64,000 nt of DNA, taken from NCBI GenBank assembly GCA_965247015.1, contig CBDFGG010000004.1, forward strand, positions 62,001 to 126,000, in the 5' to 3' direction. Shown here one piece after another: positions 27,918-36,888 of the stretch (positions are counted from its first letter, which is position 1; the number at the start of each line of letters is the position of its first letter). The notes under the pieces were generated by a model. It ran no database searches. It saw only the letters and a list, made by a program, of their open reading frames with translations, and had not been told where the DNA came from. The stretch comes from JAIXWP01 sp965247015 (GTDB lineage: Bacteria > Bacteroidota > Bacteroidia > Flavobacteriales_D > Sanyastnellaceae). Both the position numbers and the translations under genes were made by a program.

Positions 27918-28688
27918 TTATTCAACATGAACATCCACCGCCCATTCACCCATGTAATTGAGTGCGTCGGTAGCGTGCACATGAAGATGATAGTGACCAG
28001 CAGCCACGATTGGGCCAATATTAATTGTTCCAAGATCGAACGATGTACCTGTCACTCCTACTAGTTCTTGTTCGAAAATAACTTCTCCTGTTTCTTCATT
28101 TTCGAGCTCAACATGAATATCTGTCAAGCCATCAGGATCAGAAACTGTTCCCGTTAAAACTACCGTTCCACCTACTACTGTTTCAATCTCATAATTGGTA
28201 ACAGCTGGTGTAGCAGTAATTGCAAATGTTGGAAGGTTTGAATTCTCGACATGCAATGTGGTAATGTATTCCACTGCTTCATTTCCCTCCTTGTCAATTA
28301 ACAATACTTCCACATGCCAGTGACCAGCAATCGCCGCAGGAATAGCAAACTCTACCGTGTTTGTTGATGATGTCCCACTCAGTGTGATAATGCGCGAATC
28401 GCTCCACACTCCAATATTCGGAGGCAGTACTTCCTCTGTGCTTCCTTCTGTGTGTGAGTGACCATCATCTGCAGGATGTATCTCTACTTTCAACTGATTG
28501 AGTTCTTGATTATCGGTTGAATAAACTTCCACGGTCACTGTCTCACTTGCATTTACATCATGCTCAGTTGAAACTGTACCATTGACCTTTACGCTGCTGA
28601 TAACAGGGCGTGCAGTGTCTTCATCATCTTTCTTACAAGCCACAACTGTAGCGGCAATCAAAAATAAAAACGCTAATTTTTTCATCAT
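27918..28688 (-). CDS. DUF4625-like His-rich lipoprotein
   Basis: 256 residues from the double ATG (28688 or 28685), giving MMKKLAFLFL and a lipobox VVACKK. It contains two Ig-like beta domains of the DUF4625 type. Several His clusters are visible: HPADDGHSHTEGS near 85, GHWHVEVLL near 130 and HYHLHVHATD near the C-terminus. Such clusters fit zinc or copper binding. The gene starts 10 bp after the stop of the ZnuD-like receptor, so this is probably a surface or periplasmic metal-binding partner of that receptor. That role is inferred from context. Confidence 0.85.
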   Translation of the reverse strand: MMKKLAFLFLIAATVVACKKDDEDTARPVISSVKVNGTVSTEHDVNASETVTVEVYSTDNQELNQLKVEIHPADDGHSHTEGSTEEVLPPNIGVWSDSRIITLSGTSSTNTVEFAIPAAIAGHWHVEVLLIDKEGNEAVEYITTLHVENSNLPTFAITATPAVTNYEIETVVGGTVVLTGTVSDPDGLTDIHVELENEETGEVIFEQELVGVTGTSFDLGTINIGPIVAAGHYHLHVHATDALNYMGEWAVDVHVE

Positions 28689-28698
28689 TTTTTTGTGT

Positions 28699-31071
28699 TT
28701 ACTTACCAATGGGTAATTGAATTAATACCGAGATATTTCTTCCCTGTTCGGGAAGGTTTAATTGTCTATATGCACTGAGATGATTGAGATAATATCTATC
28801 CAATAAATTATTCAAAGCGAGTTTCACCACTAGCTCTTGCGCTCCCCACTTCCAACTAGTTTGCGCGAATAAGTCTATCGAATAAGCTCCTTTTGTTGGC
28901 TCTTCGTTTCGATCGACATTAAACTGCGAACTCCACACCAAATAGGTTGCGCCTAACTCATAGCCCTTCAATGCACCTTCTTTCAAGTCGCGCTCAAATG
29001 TTGCTTGCACTCTACCTCTCACAGGAGGTGTGAATGGAAGTGGCAAAGTGGTGATCAAATTATAGGAATACACGCCATCAATACTGCCTTCAAGGTGAAG
29101 CGCTTCTATCGGATGCCATTCAGCATACAACTCAGCGCCTGTAAAGATGGCATCATGTTGTGTGTATTGATACACTTGACCTCCATCAGGTAGAGTAGAA
29201 AATTGTGCAGTGGGTCTCAAATAAATGAAGCCTTCAAAATAATTGAAATAAGGTGTCATTTTCACATAAAACGACTTCGACTCAAATAAGGCTGTAAAGT
29301 CGGCTTGATATCCTATTTCGTTGTTCAGACTTGCGTTTCCTTGCTCATGTCTAAACGTACCGTGATGCACGCCATTGATAAATAATTCGGCGTGATTTGG
29401 CACTCTAAAACTTCGTGCAAGATTCCACTTCAAATTCCATCTTTTGGAAGGAGTGTAGCTGAGACCTGCGCTCCCGGACCAACTATAAAACTCGCGATCG
29501 TTATTGGCAACACGGAGATCATAACCCACAATCTCCTGATCACTCGACCATCGCGCAGTTGAAAATGACTCAGTGGAAACACGAGCCCCATCTACACGTA
29601 ACCCTCCATTGATGATGATATTTTTCGATTCAAAATTTCTCTCCGCGAATAAAAACGTGCCGGCAGTAACCGAACGATCATTCGGTAGTAAAAACTCCCA
29701 TCCCGCTCTACTGTTTTGCTGCCACGAAGCAGATGCCCCCGGAATGAAACGCCAGTGCTTCATTTCGTGACGGTGCCAACGGATAGAAGCTTGATAGGTT
29801 GTCAATACTAGTCGATGTGCATTCGCATCTGTAGGCAGCGGAGCATAGCCTTGCTGATGTGGACGGATCATTTCTCTACGCGTGTTCTGTTGAACACCTG
29901 CATCAATCTGTAGCCATCCTTTTTCACGGGTCAACGATGCGTTTATCGCCAACTTCAAATGATCCACCACCTGATGTGGTAAATCTATATCTCGGCGATC
30001 TCCGTCATCTGCCACATTCGCTCCAGTTGGAATCCCTACTATCCCAGGAAACAATCCATTCTTTTGATGAAAATGAGACCATGTCGATTTCACAACACCG
30101 CGCTTGCCAGCCCAACCAATAGTGGTCTGGTAGTGCAATTCTTTACCGGAAGTATTGCGCAATCGATGGTTGTAAATCGGTAAGGTTCTGTTCAGATATG
30201 TGAATGTTTCAGCGGGAATCTTGTAGTCTCCAAATTCGCTCCATGTGACACGTGCCTTTGCAAAGAAGTGCTGAGCTGCGCCCTCCATCGAAGCGCTGCC
30301 TCCTATATAATCATTGTTGCTGCGATACATCGATTGCACCTGGCCACGAATTCCCTTTTCAGGAACTCCAGGAGTTTGCACGCGAATAACGCCACCCAAT
30401 GCATCAGAGCCATAAAGCAAGGATGCCGGCCCCTTCACCACCTCAATGCGATCAACGCCGTATGGATCGAGCTCCAAACCGTGATCACTGCCCCATTGCT
30501 GTCCCTCTTGCTTCATACCGAGATCGCTCACAAGAATGCGATTGCCTGACAATCCTCGGATCACAGGTTTCGCAATATTAGCCCCCGAAGAAAGCTGCGT
30601 CACTCCTGGTAGACGCGACAATTTTTGCGACAGCGTCATAGAGGCTGATCCGCGCAAGTCATCTTTACCAAGTACCATCAAGTCGAGCGATTGATGCGTG
30701 TAGTCGCTTCGAGAAACTTCACTTTCAATCAAAACTTGTTGGAGCTCAATATGTGATGGCTCTAGCAAAATCAACACATCGGCGATGGAAGAATCAGTGG
30801 TAGAAAAATAATTCGCGTAAGCCTTAAAGCCTGTCATCTCCACATGGATGTGGTGTTTTCCTGATGGCAAATTCTCAAGAATGAATAACCCTAGAGAATC
30901 TGTAAATACTGCTGCTGAAAGCTCATGGCTTTCCACAATAGCACCTACAATCGGCTCATTTGAAATTTGATCTACAACTTTTCCTTGAATCGAATACGTA
31001 GAAGTTTGTGCTGATAATGATGTTGTAAATAACAACACGACTATCAAGCAAAAACTCGCTTGAATTTTCAT
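28699..31071 (-). CDS. TonB-dependent receptor with carboxypeptidase-like N-domain, ZnuD-like
   Basis: A 790-residue outer-membrane receptor. It has a signal peptide (TTSLSAQ), a CarboxypepD-regulatory-like domain (about 25-105, SIQGKVVDQISNEPIVGA), a plug (about 120-225) and a barrel. The plug has PVIRGLSGNRILVSDLG, QWGSDHGLELDP and RIEVVKGPASLLYGSDALGG. The S/G-DH-x-x-E/V-DP pattern is typical of ZnuD-like zinc receptors. Neighbours are His-rich proteins on both sides. Zinc, or another divalent metal, is the likely substrate. Energy would come from TonB-ExbBD encoded elsewhere. Confidence 0.9.
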   Translation of the reverse strand: MKIQASFCLIVVLLFTTSLSAQTSTYSIQGKVVDQISNEPIVGAIVESHELSAAVFTDSLGLFILENLPSGKHHIHVEMTGFKAYANYFSTTDSSIADVLILLEPSHIELQQVLIESEVSRSDYTHQSLDLMVLGKDDLRGSASMTLSQKLSRLPGVTQLSSGANIAKPVIRGLSGNRILVSDLGMKQEGQQWGSDHGLELDPYGVDRIEVVKGPASLLYGSDALGGVIRVQTPGVPEKGIRGQVQSMYRSNNDYIGGSASMEGAAQHFFAKARVTWSEFGDYKIPAETFTYLNRTLPIYNHRLRNTSGKELHYQTTIGWAGKRGVVKSTWSHFHQKNGLFPGIVGIPTGANVADDGDRRDIDLPHQVVDHLKLAINASLTREKGWLQIDAGVQQNTRREMIRPHQQGYAPLPTDANAHRLVLTTYQASIRWHRHEMKHWRFIPGASASWQQNSRAGWEFLLPNDRSVTAGTFLFAERNFESKNIIINGGLRVDGARVSTESFSTARWSSDQEIVGYDLRVANNDREFYSWSGSAGLSYTPSKRWNLKWNLARSFRVPNHAELFINGVHHGTFRHEQGNASLNNEIGYQADFTALFESKSFYVKMTPYFNYFEGFIYLRPTAQFSTLPDGGQVYQYTQHDAIFTGAELYAEWHPIEALHLEGSIDGVYSYNLITTLPLPFTPPVRGRVQATFERDLKEGALKGYELGATYLVWSSQFNVDRNEEPTKGAYSIDLFAQTSWKWGAQELVVKLALNNLLDRYYLNHLSAYRQLNLPEQGRNISVLIQLPIGK

Positions 31072-31135
31072 GAATAAATAATTTCTAAATCATCTAAATA
31101 GCCTTATGGAATAGCTGCTTTAGCAGCAGGCTGAA

Positions 31136-31525
31136 TTATCCCCAAACAGAAGGGGGACCGCGATGATCACGAACTTGATATAACTCGAATGACTGAGTGT
31201 ACTGATAAAAATAACTGAGTTCTTTCTGCTCAAAAATGCGAGGAGCCAACCATTCAAAGGATGTTGGTGCATCGAACGGAATACTAATCAATTTACAAAC
31301 TTCACAATCCACATCATGATGATGGCCTTCTGAGGCTTGATATGAAAATGGTAAAGCATCTGTTGTGTGTGAATGACAATGAGAGTGCCCATGACAATGA
31401 GCGCTATCAGCATTTCCAGAACCATGTTCAACGATGCGGTGATAGACCTGAAATGACATCAGCCATACGACTACTCCTAGGAGGAATAGCGCTTTCGCTT
31501 GACTATATGGAGATATCAATTTCAT
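31136..31525 (-). CDS. Small His-rich membrane protein, first gene of the metal operon
   Basis: 129 residues from ATG 31525, beginning MKLISPYSQAK; a longer reading to 31576 adds a poor N-terminus that crosses the promoter. It has one membrane segment (ALFLLGVVVWLMSFQVY), then a His/Cys-rich segment (HCHGHSHCHSH, GHHHDVDCEVC) and a C-terminus ending RGPPSVWG. The layout recalls DUF2946-type proteins found beside metal TonB receptors, but I am not sure of membership. It probably binds or hands over metal at the inner membrane. It lies 64 bp before the receptor gene; that gap contains a small GCTGC-TTTA-GCAGC hairpin (31114-31127). Confidence 0.75.
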   Translation of the reverse strand: MKLISPYSQAKALFLLGVVVWLMSFQVYHRIVEHGSGNADSAHCHGHSHCHSHTTDALPFSYQASEGHHHDVDCEVCKLISIPFDAPTSFEWLAPRIFEQKELSYFYQYTQSFELYQVRDHRGPPSVWG

Positions 31526-31535
31526 AGAATGGCTG

Positions 31536-31564
31536 CAAAGATAAGGGGGATGGGAAAAATCCCC
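31536..31564 (-). promoter_or_regulatory. Putative promoter and operator of the metal-uptake operon
   Basis: On the minus strand TATCTTTG (31543-31536) matches the TAnnTTTG -7 box, 10 bp before the ATG at 31525. Immediately upstream is the dyad GGGGAT-N7-ATCCCC (31546-31564), placed where a repressor would block RNA polymerase. A 19-bp dyad fits Fur/Zur-size sites, but the sequence is not the standard Fur box. The divergent peptidase start is only 25 bp further. Confidence 0.45.
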
Positions 31565-31588
31565 TATTTTTCGCAAAATTTCACACTA

Positions 31589-33715
31589 ATGAAAACCCTT
31601 TTTCTTTCAGTAAGTTTAATTCTTTCATCGTTTTTATCTCTCGCTCAAAATCGTGCGCTCACGCTTGAGGAATCTGTCATGGGACAATTCTCTCAATTTG
31701 GCGCAGAAAATCTTTCTCGACTTTCATTTTTACCCAATAGTGAAAATTATATCTACTTGAAAGATCAAGCACTGATCATGGGCAATGCAAAAGGTGTTGA
31801 GAAGCCATGGTTAACACTTGAAAGTTTCAAAGCTTTTGCAAACGCTCCACAAACCTTAGAGCGTATGCCTGCTTTTCAATGGCAAGATTCACAGAATGCC
31901 AATTTTCAAGATAAAGAGGGGCGATACTATTTAGTAAATTTCAAAGAACGCAAAGTCACTTCTGGCATCAAAGAAGAAGGCGATGGAACAGTAAGCGACT
32001 ATCATGCGACATCTCAAAGACTAGCATATAGTTCTAAGAATAATTTATTTGTTCTCACATCATCGAAAGCAATCCAAGTAACAGATCAACCTGCTGGAAT
32101 CGTAAGCGGACAGTCGGTTTCAAGAAATGAATATGGCATTGAAAAAGGCACCTTCTGGAATGATGAAGGAAGCATGCTTGCCTTCTATGAAAAAGACGAA
32201 CGCAATGTGACAGAATATCCCTTAACCGATTACACCACTACTCCTGCGAGCACAAAAAATATTCGCTACCCAATGGCTGGAGCAACCAGCGAAAAAATCC
32301 GTGTAGGTGTATTTAATGTGGCTAATGAAAAAACTGTGTTCCTCGAATTGAATAGCGAATACAACGATCAATACTACGCTACTAACGTGGCATGGAGCCC
32401 TGACAACACCTTATATGTTGTTTGGATGAATCGTAAAACAGATGAATGTAAATTGATTGCATTCGACCCACAGACAGGAAAGCAGCGCGCTGTCTTGTTT
32501 ACTGAGAAAGATGACAAGTGGGTGGAACCGTCTCAACCGATCATCTTCATTCCTGGTCAGCCTAATCAATTCTTGTGGTATAGCTACCGCGATGGTTTTC
32601 ATCAGTGGTACAAATACAATACATCAGGTACCTTACTCGGCTCAATGAAGGTAGCTTTTGAAATGACTGAATGGAAAGGATTTGATGCTAAAGGACAATA
32701 TGGTTTTGCGATGGGAACTGGCAGCAATGCAACAGAGAGTCATCTGTTCCGAGTGCGACTAAGCGACATGTTTACAGAACAAATCACACGTGTGGGTGGT
32801 GTGCACAACGTGAGCATTTCGGGATCTGGAAAAGTAATTATCGATAATTACTCCAACCTCACTACTCCACGCCGCATCGACTTGATGGATATGTCAGGTA
32901 AGATTATCAAGAATATGTTGACGGCGAAGAATCCTTACGAAGGAGTTCAAATCAGTAATACAGAATTATTGACCATCCCTTCAAAGTCTGGAATGCCGCT
33001 CCACGCGCGAGTAATCAAGCCAAGCAATTTTGATAGTAAGAAAAAATACCCTGTCGTTATTTACACCTACAATGGTCCACACGTGCAGCTCGTCACCAAT
33101 TCATTCTTAGGTGGTGCTTCTTTGTGGATGCATTATCTCGCAGAAAAAGGATACATCGTATTCACGGTGGATGGTCGAGGTTCTATGAATCGTGGAAAAG
33201 CTTTTGAACAAGCCATACACCGCCAACTAGGAACTGCTGAGGTTGAAGATCAACTGGCGGGTGTTGAATGGTTGAAGTCTCAGAGTTATGTAGACGGTTC
33301 TAGAATTGGGGTGCATGGTTGGAGCTTTGGTGGATTCATGACCACTTCTCTCCTACTGAAGTCGCCAGATACATTTAAGGTGGGCGTGGCTGGAGGTCCA
33401 GTAATCGATTGGAACTTATATGAAGTTATGTACACCGAGCGCTACATGGACACTCCGCAAGAAAATCCAGAAGGCTACGCAAATGCTGACTTGACGAAAT
33501 ATGTGAAAAACTTGAAGGGAAAACTTTTGATGATTCACGGTGCGGATGACGATGTGGTGGTGATGCAACATAACATGCGTTTCTTGAAAGCATGTGTAGA
33601 TAATGGCGTTCAAGTTGACTTCTTCACCTACCCTGGCCATCAACACAATGTGCGTGGAAAAGACAGAGTTCACTTAATGAAAAAAGTGATCGATTATCTA
33701 ACCGAGAACCTCTAG
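31589..33715 (+). CDS. S9 family peptidase, dipeptidyl peptidase IV-like
   Basis: A secreted or periplasmic serine peptidase of 708 residues from the ATG at 31589, which gives a signal peptide (FLSVSLILSSFLSLAQ); the longer reading from 31499 crosses the divergent gene. The N-terminal part is a DPP IV-type propeller. The C-terminal hydrolase carries GWSFGG (Ser579), HGADDDVV (Asp near 653-655) and YPGHQH (His686). It is expected to release X-Pro or X-Ala dipeptides. It is transcribed divergently from the metal operon across a 63-bp gap and looks monocistronic. Confidence 0.94.
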   Translation: MKTLFLSVSLILSSFLSLAQNRALTLEESVMGQFSQFGAENLSRLSFLPNSENYIYLKDQALIMGNAKGVEKPWLTLESFKAFANAPQTLERMPAFQWQDSQNANFQDKEGRYYLVNFKERKVTSGIKEEGDGTVSDYHATSQRLAYSSKNNLFVLTSSKAIQVTDQPAGIVSGQSVSRNEYGIEKGTFWNDEGSMLAFYEKDERNVTEYPLTDYTTTPASTKNIRYPMAGATSEKIRVGVFNVANEKTVFLELNSEYNDQYYATNVAWSPDNTLYVVWMNRKTDECKLIAFDPQTGKQRAVLFTEKDDKWVEPSQPIIFIPGQPNQFLWYSYRDGFHQWYKYNTSGTLLGSMKVAFEMTEWKGFDAKGQYGFAMGTGSNATESHLFRVRLSDMFTEQITRVGGVHNVSISGSGKVIIDNYSNLTTPRRIDLMDMSGKIIKNMLTAKNPYEGVQISNTELLTIPSKSGMPLHARVIKPSNFDSKKKYPVVIYTYNGPHVQLVTNSFLGGASLWMHYLAEKGYIVFTVDGRGSMNRGKAFEQAIHRQLGTAEVEDQLAGVEWLKSQSYVDGSRIGVHGWSFGGFMTTSLLLKSPDTFKVGVAGGPVIDWNLYEVMYTERYMDTPQENPEGYANADLTKYVKNLKGKLLMIHGADDDVVVMQHNMRFLKACVDNGVQVDFFTYPGHQHNVRGKDRVHLMKKVIDYLTENL

Positions 33716-33727
33716 TCTTTGATACCC

Positions 33728-33735
33728 TATATTTG
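33728..33735 (+). promoter_or_regulatory. Bacteroidota -7 box (TATATTTG) before gcvT
   Basis: A TAnnTTTG match 20 bp before the gcvT ATG. The -33 region is not convincing. Confidence 0.45.
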
Positions 33736-33755
33736 CCCCAATATTCAATTACAAT

Positions 33756-34859
33756 ATGACTACAGATACATCCGTATTAAAAACAACAGCACTCACTGAA
33801 AAGCACATCGCGCTTGGAGGTAAAATGGTTCCTTTTGCTGGATATAACATGCCAGTTCAATACAAGGGACTTCTTGAAGAACACCATTGCGTACGAAATA
33901 ACGTGGGTGTATTTGATGTTAGCCACATGGGTGAGTTCTGGGTCAGCGGAGAACGTGTATTGGATTTTCTTCAATACATGACTAGCAACGATGTGAGCAA
34001 GCTATTTGATGGTAAAGTCCAATACAGTTGCTTGCCGAATGATAAAGGTGGAATCGTAGATGACTTGCTCGTTTACCGTGTCAATGAACACAAATATCTT
34101 TTGGTAGTCAACGCTTCTAACATTGAAAAAGATTGGAATTGGTTGATGGCAAAAGCAGGTGAATACGGCGTTACTATGGAAAACAAAAGTGATGATACTT
34201 CATTGCTCGCAGTACAAGGTCCAAACGCAGGAAAAGTGCTTCAAAAATTGACAAGCCTAAATCTTGAAATGGAATACTACACTTTCCAAATTGGAGAGTT
34301 TGCAGGACATTCAGATATCGTGATCTCAACAACAGGTTATACTGGAGCAGGCGGATATGAAGTGTATTTCCCTAACGCAGCCGCTGAAGATATTTGGAAT
34401 AAAATTTTCGCTGCTGGTGAGGAATTCGGAATTCAACCCATTGGTTTAGGTGCTCGCGACACGCTGCGCTTGGAAATGGGCTTCTGTCTTTATGGAAATG
34501 ATATCGACGATACCACTTCACCTATCGAAGCAGGTTTAGGCTGGATTACTAAGTTCACTAAAGAATTTATGAATTCAGCGTATATCAAAGGACATAAGGA
34601 AAACGGTACCGCTCGTAAGCTTGTAGGTTTTGATATGGTCGACAAAGGAATTCCTCGTCATGGTTATGAAATCGTTGATGCAAATATGAATCCTATTGGT
34701 GTGGTTACGAGTGGAACACAAAGCCCAAGTTTGAGCAAAGCCATTGGAATGGGTTATGTACCTACTGCGCTTGCAAAACCAGGCAATGAGATCTTCATCA
34801 ATATTCGTGGAAAAGCAATCAAAGCAGTTACTGTTGCTATTCCTTTTTATAAAAACTAA
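33756..34859 (+). CDS. gcvT: Aminomethyltransferase (glycine cleavage system T protein)
   Basis: GcvT takes the aminomethyl group from lipoylated H protein, releases ammonia and passes the one-carbon unit to tetrahydrofolate. The 367-residue length is standard. Family segments include MVPFAGYNMPVQY, FDVSHMGE, GKVQYSCL, GGIVDDLLVYR and a C-terminal barrel (GVVTSGTQSPSL, IGMGYV). No other gcv gene is in the window. comB follows after 8 bp and is likely co-transcribed. Confidence 0.97.
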   Translation: MTTDTSVLKTTALTEKHIALGGKMVPFAGYNMPVQYKGLLEEHHCVRNNVGVFDVSHMGEFWVSGERVLDFLQYMTSNDVSKLFDGKVQYSCLPNDKGGIVDDLLVYRVNEHKYLLVVNASNIEKDWNWLMAKAGEYGVTMENKSDDTSLLAVQGPNAGKVLQKLTSLNLEMEYYTFQIGEFAGHSDIVISTTGYTGAGGYEVYFPNAAAEDIWNKIFAAGEEFGIQPIGLGARDTLRLEMGFCLYGNDIDDTTSPIEAGLGWITKFTKEFMNSAYIKGHKENGTARKLVGFDMVDKGIPRHGYEIVDANMNPIGVVTSGTQSPSLSKAIGMGYVPTALAKPGNEIFINIRGKAIKAVTVAIPFYKN

Positions 34860-34867
34860 TTGCGTTT

Positions 34868-35608
34868 ATGTTTCCACTTGCTGATAGAAAACTAGTAGAG
34901 GTTTGTTACACTCCAGGGCAATATCATTTGTACAAAGAACAATTTGAAATTGTCGTAGTAATCGATGTACTGCGCGCTACAAGCGCCATTGCATCTGCAT
35001 TGCATAATGGCGTGGAAAAAATCATTCCTGTTAGTTCAGTAGAAGAAGCACGTGCATACCAAGCGCAAGGATACATCGCAGCAGCAGAAAGAGATGGTCA
35101 AGTAGTTGAAGGTTTTCCTTTCGGAAATTCACCATACGCTTTTATGGATGAATCGCTCAAAGGAAAAACCGTAGTACTCACCACAACTAATGGAACCAAG
35201 GCCATACAAATGGCATCGGATAGAAAAACTGTAGTAATAGGATGTTTGAATAACCTTCAAGCCCTTTGCGACTATTTGATCAAAGAACATAAAAACACAT
35301 TGATTTTGGCTTCCGGTTGGAAAGACAAAATCAATTTGGAAGATACTATTTGTGGTGGTGCTATTGCAGATATTCTTTTGGAAAGTCGTAAATTTAGAGC
35401 TGACGAAGACAGTACTGTTGCAGCGAAGTTTATTTATAGATCCGCAAAGCAGCATCTGTGGAGCTTCCTAAGATCAAGTTCTCATCGAAGAAGATTGATT
35501 AAATTGAATATACAGAAGGATGTAAAATATTGTTTGACCCTAAACACCATTGACACCATTCCGATTTTAAAGGATGGAGCGATTGTGAAACTAGAGACCA
35601 ACGACTAG
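34868..35608 (+). CDS. comB: 2-phosphosulfolactate phosphatase (ComB family)
   Basis: A 246-residue cytoplasmic Mg-dependent phosphatase. In methanogens ComB converts 2-phosphosulfolactate to sulfolactate for coenzyme M. Bacterial homologues are widespread and probably act in sulfolactate metabolism or on another substrate. Family segments are VVVIDVLRATSAIASAL, ERDGQVVEGFPFGNSP, LTTTNGTKAI and CGGAIADIL. It follows gcvT by 8 bp. The last residues (LETND) and the TAG stop lie at the edge of repeat tract C. No other coenzyme M gene is visible nearby. Confidence 0.92.
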   Translation: MFPLADRKLVEVCYTPGQYHLYKEQFEIVVVIDVLRATSAIASALHNGVEKIIPVSSVEEARAYQAQGYIAAAERDGQVVEGFPFGNSPYAFMDESLKGKTVVLTTTNGTKAIQMASDRKTVVIGCLNNLQALCDYLIKEHKNTLILASGWKDKINLEDTICGGAIADILLESRKFRADEDSTVAAKFIYRSAKQHLWSFLRSSSHRRRLIKLNIQKDVKYCLTLNTIDTIPILKDGAIVKLETND

Positions 35609-35810
35609 ATACTAGTGACGAGATACTAGTGACTAACGACTAGATACTAGTGACGAGAGTAGTGACTAGTAAAACAGAGTGACAGTACCAGAAAGAGTAA
35701 AGTAGCACAAGCAGAAAACATCGCGAAGCGATACTAAGCATGAGCGAAGCGAGTACCAGACAGCGAAGCTACCAAGCACCGCAGGTACCAGACACGAGCG
35801 AAGCGAGTAC
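35600..35810 (+). repeat. Composite repeat tract C: ACTAG-type repeats plus mini-hairpin array
   Basis: The left part holds ACTAG/TGACGAG repeats. A 24-bp word starts at 35600 and again at 35635 (35-bp period), with further degenerate copies to about 35680. The right part is the same module family as tracts A and B: CATCGCGAAGCGATACT (35719), CATGAGCGAAGCGAGTACC (35739), CAGCGAAGCTACC (35761), CACCGCAGGTACC (35777) and CACGAGCGAAGCGAGTAC (35793), each separated by a 3-nt spacer (AAG, AGA, AAG, AGA). The tract runs from the comB stop (35606-35608) to 4 bp before the next ATG. Its first repeat differs from the TGACAAA heptad, but the layout and orientation are the same. Confidence 0.88.
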
Positions 35811-35814
35811 AATT

Positions 35815-36819
35815 ATGAAATATACGTGGAGCCTTTTATTGTTTGTTTTTGCGTCGTTTACAACGACAGATGGAAACACCGATCCCTGCTGTGAAAATCC
35901 AGCAGTGTGGGGCTTCTATGGCCATAAACGATTGAATGAACTCGCCGTGTACACCCTTCCCGAGGAAATATTCGGTTTTTATAAATCGAATATGGACTTC
36001 CTCATCGAGCACTCTGTCGATCCAGATAAAAGAAGATATGGTGTGAAAGGAGAAGCAGAATGTCACTACATCGATATGGACAGATATTGCTTCGACTCTG
36101 TAGGATGTGATCCATTTAAAAACGTACCGAAGTATTGGAATGATGCCGTTGCGATGTACACAGAAGATACCCTTCGAGCTCATGGTATAGTGCCCTGGCA
36201 TGTTAACCTAATGGTGTACAAACTCACCAAGGCTTTCAAAGAAGAAAATCTTTCGCGCATTCTTCACCTCAGTGCAGAATTAGGACACTACGTAGGAGAT
36301 GCGCATGTGCCGCTGCACACTACTTCTAATTATAACGGACAGAAAACTGGACAGCGTGGAATTCATGGTTTCTGGGAAAGTCGTGTTCCTGAGCTTTATG
36401 ACAATCAATATGATTTTTTTGTCGGTAAAGCCGAATATGTTCGATCTCCCTTGGATCTGATATGGACAAAAATCAGAGGCTCTTATGCTGCAGTGGATTC
36501 TGTCCTAGGTTTCGAAAGACAATTGAGCGAGACCTTCCCTTCTGATCAGAAATACTCTTACGAAGTAAGAGGGCAGGCGCAACTTAAAGTCTACAGTGAA
36601 GATTACACCAATGCTTATCACCAAATGCTCAATGGGCAAGTGGAGCGAAGAATGAAAAGCGCTGTGATTACCATCGGCAGTTTGTGGTATACCGCATGGG
36701 TGGATGCCGGGCAACCCGATCTATCCAAATTCTATAATGTGAAAGATATTATTGCTGTAGGTGACGAGGATTTATCTCCCAATAAACCTGACTCCCTGCG
36801 CGTTCGTGATCACGAATAG
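35815..36819 (+). CDS. S1/P1 nuclease / zinc-dependent phospholipase C-like protein
   Basis: 334 residues from the ATG at 35815, which gives a signal sequence (SLLLFVFASFTTTDG). A longer reading from 35740 only adds tract-encoded residues. The trinuclear-zinc fold shared by P1 nuclease and phospholipase C is suggested by WGFYGHKRLNELAV, HYIDMD, and the LGHYVGDAHVPLH segment with its spaced His and Asp. The final WYTAWVDAGQPDL is typical of the Bacteroidota members. Whether it cleaves nucleic acid or phospholipid cannot be read from sequence. It is probably exported, and the tract separates it from comB. Confidence 0.85.
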   Translation: MKYTWSLLLFVFASFTTTDGNTDPCCENPAVWGFYGHKRLNELAVYTLPEEIFGFYKSNMDFLIEHSVDPDKRRYGVKGEAECHYIDMDRYCFDSVGCDPFKNVPKYWNDAVAMYTEDTLRAHGIVPWHVNLMVYKLTKAFKEENLSRILHLSAELGHYVGDAHVPLHTTSNYNGQKTGQRGIHGFWESRVPELYDNQYDFFVGKAEYVRSPLDLIWTKIRGSYAAVDSVLGFERQLSETFPSDQKYSYEVRGQAQLKVYSEDYTNAYHQMLNGQVERRMKSAVITIGSLWYTAWVDAGQPDLSKFYNVKDIIAVGDEDLSPNKPDSLRVRDHE

Positions 36820-36888
36820 GTCATTCATCTTTGAAAAATGAAACTTTGTACTATTAAGTCCGTAGAAAGTCTCGAATCAAAAAGTAAA

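Noticed and set aside
31499..31588. Longer S9 peptidase N-terminus from 31499
   Set aside because: It overlaps the 5' end and operator region of the divergent His-rich gene. The signal peptide begins at 31589.
35740..35814. N-terminal extension of the P1-nuclease-like protein from an ATG in tract C
   Set aside because: The ATG at 35815 gives a proper signal peptide. The extension is tract-encoded and would mask it.
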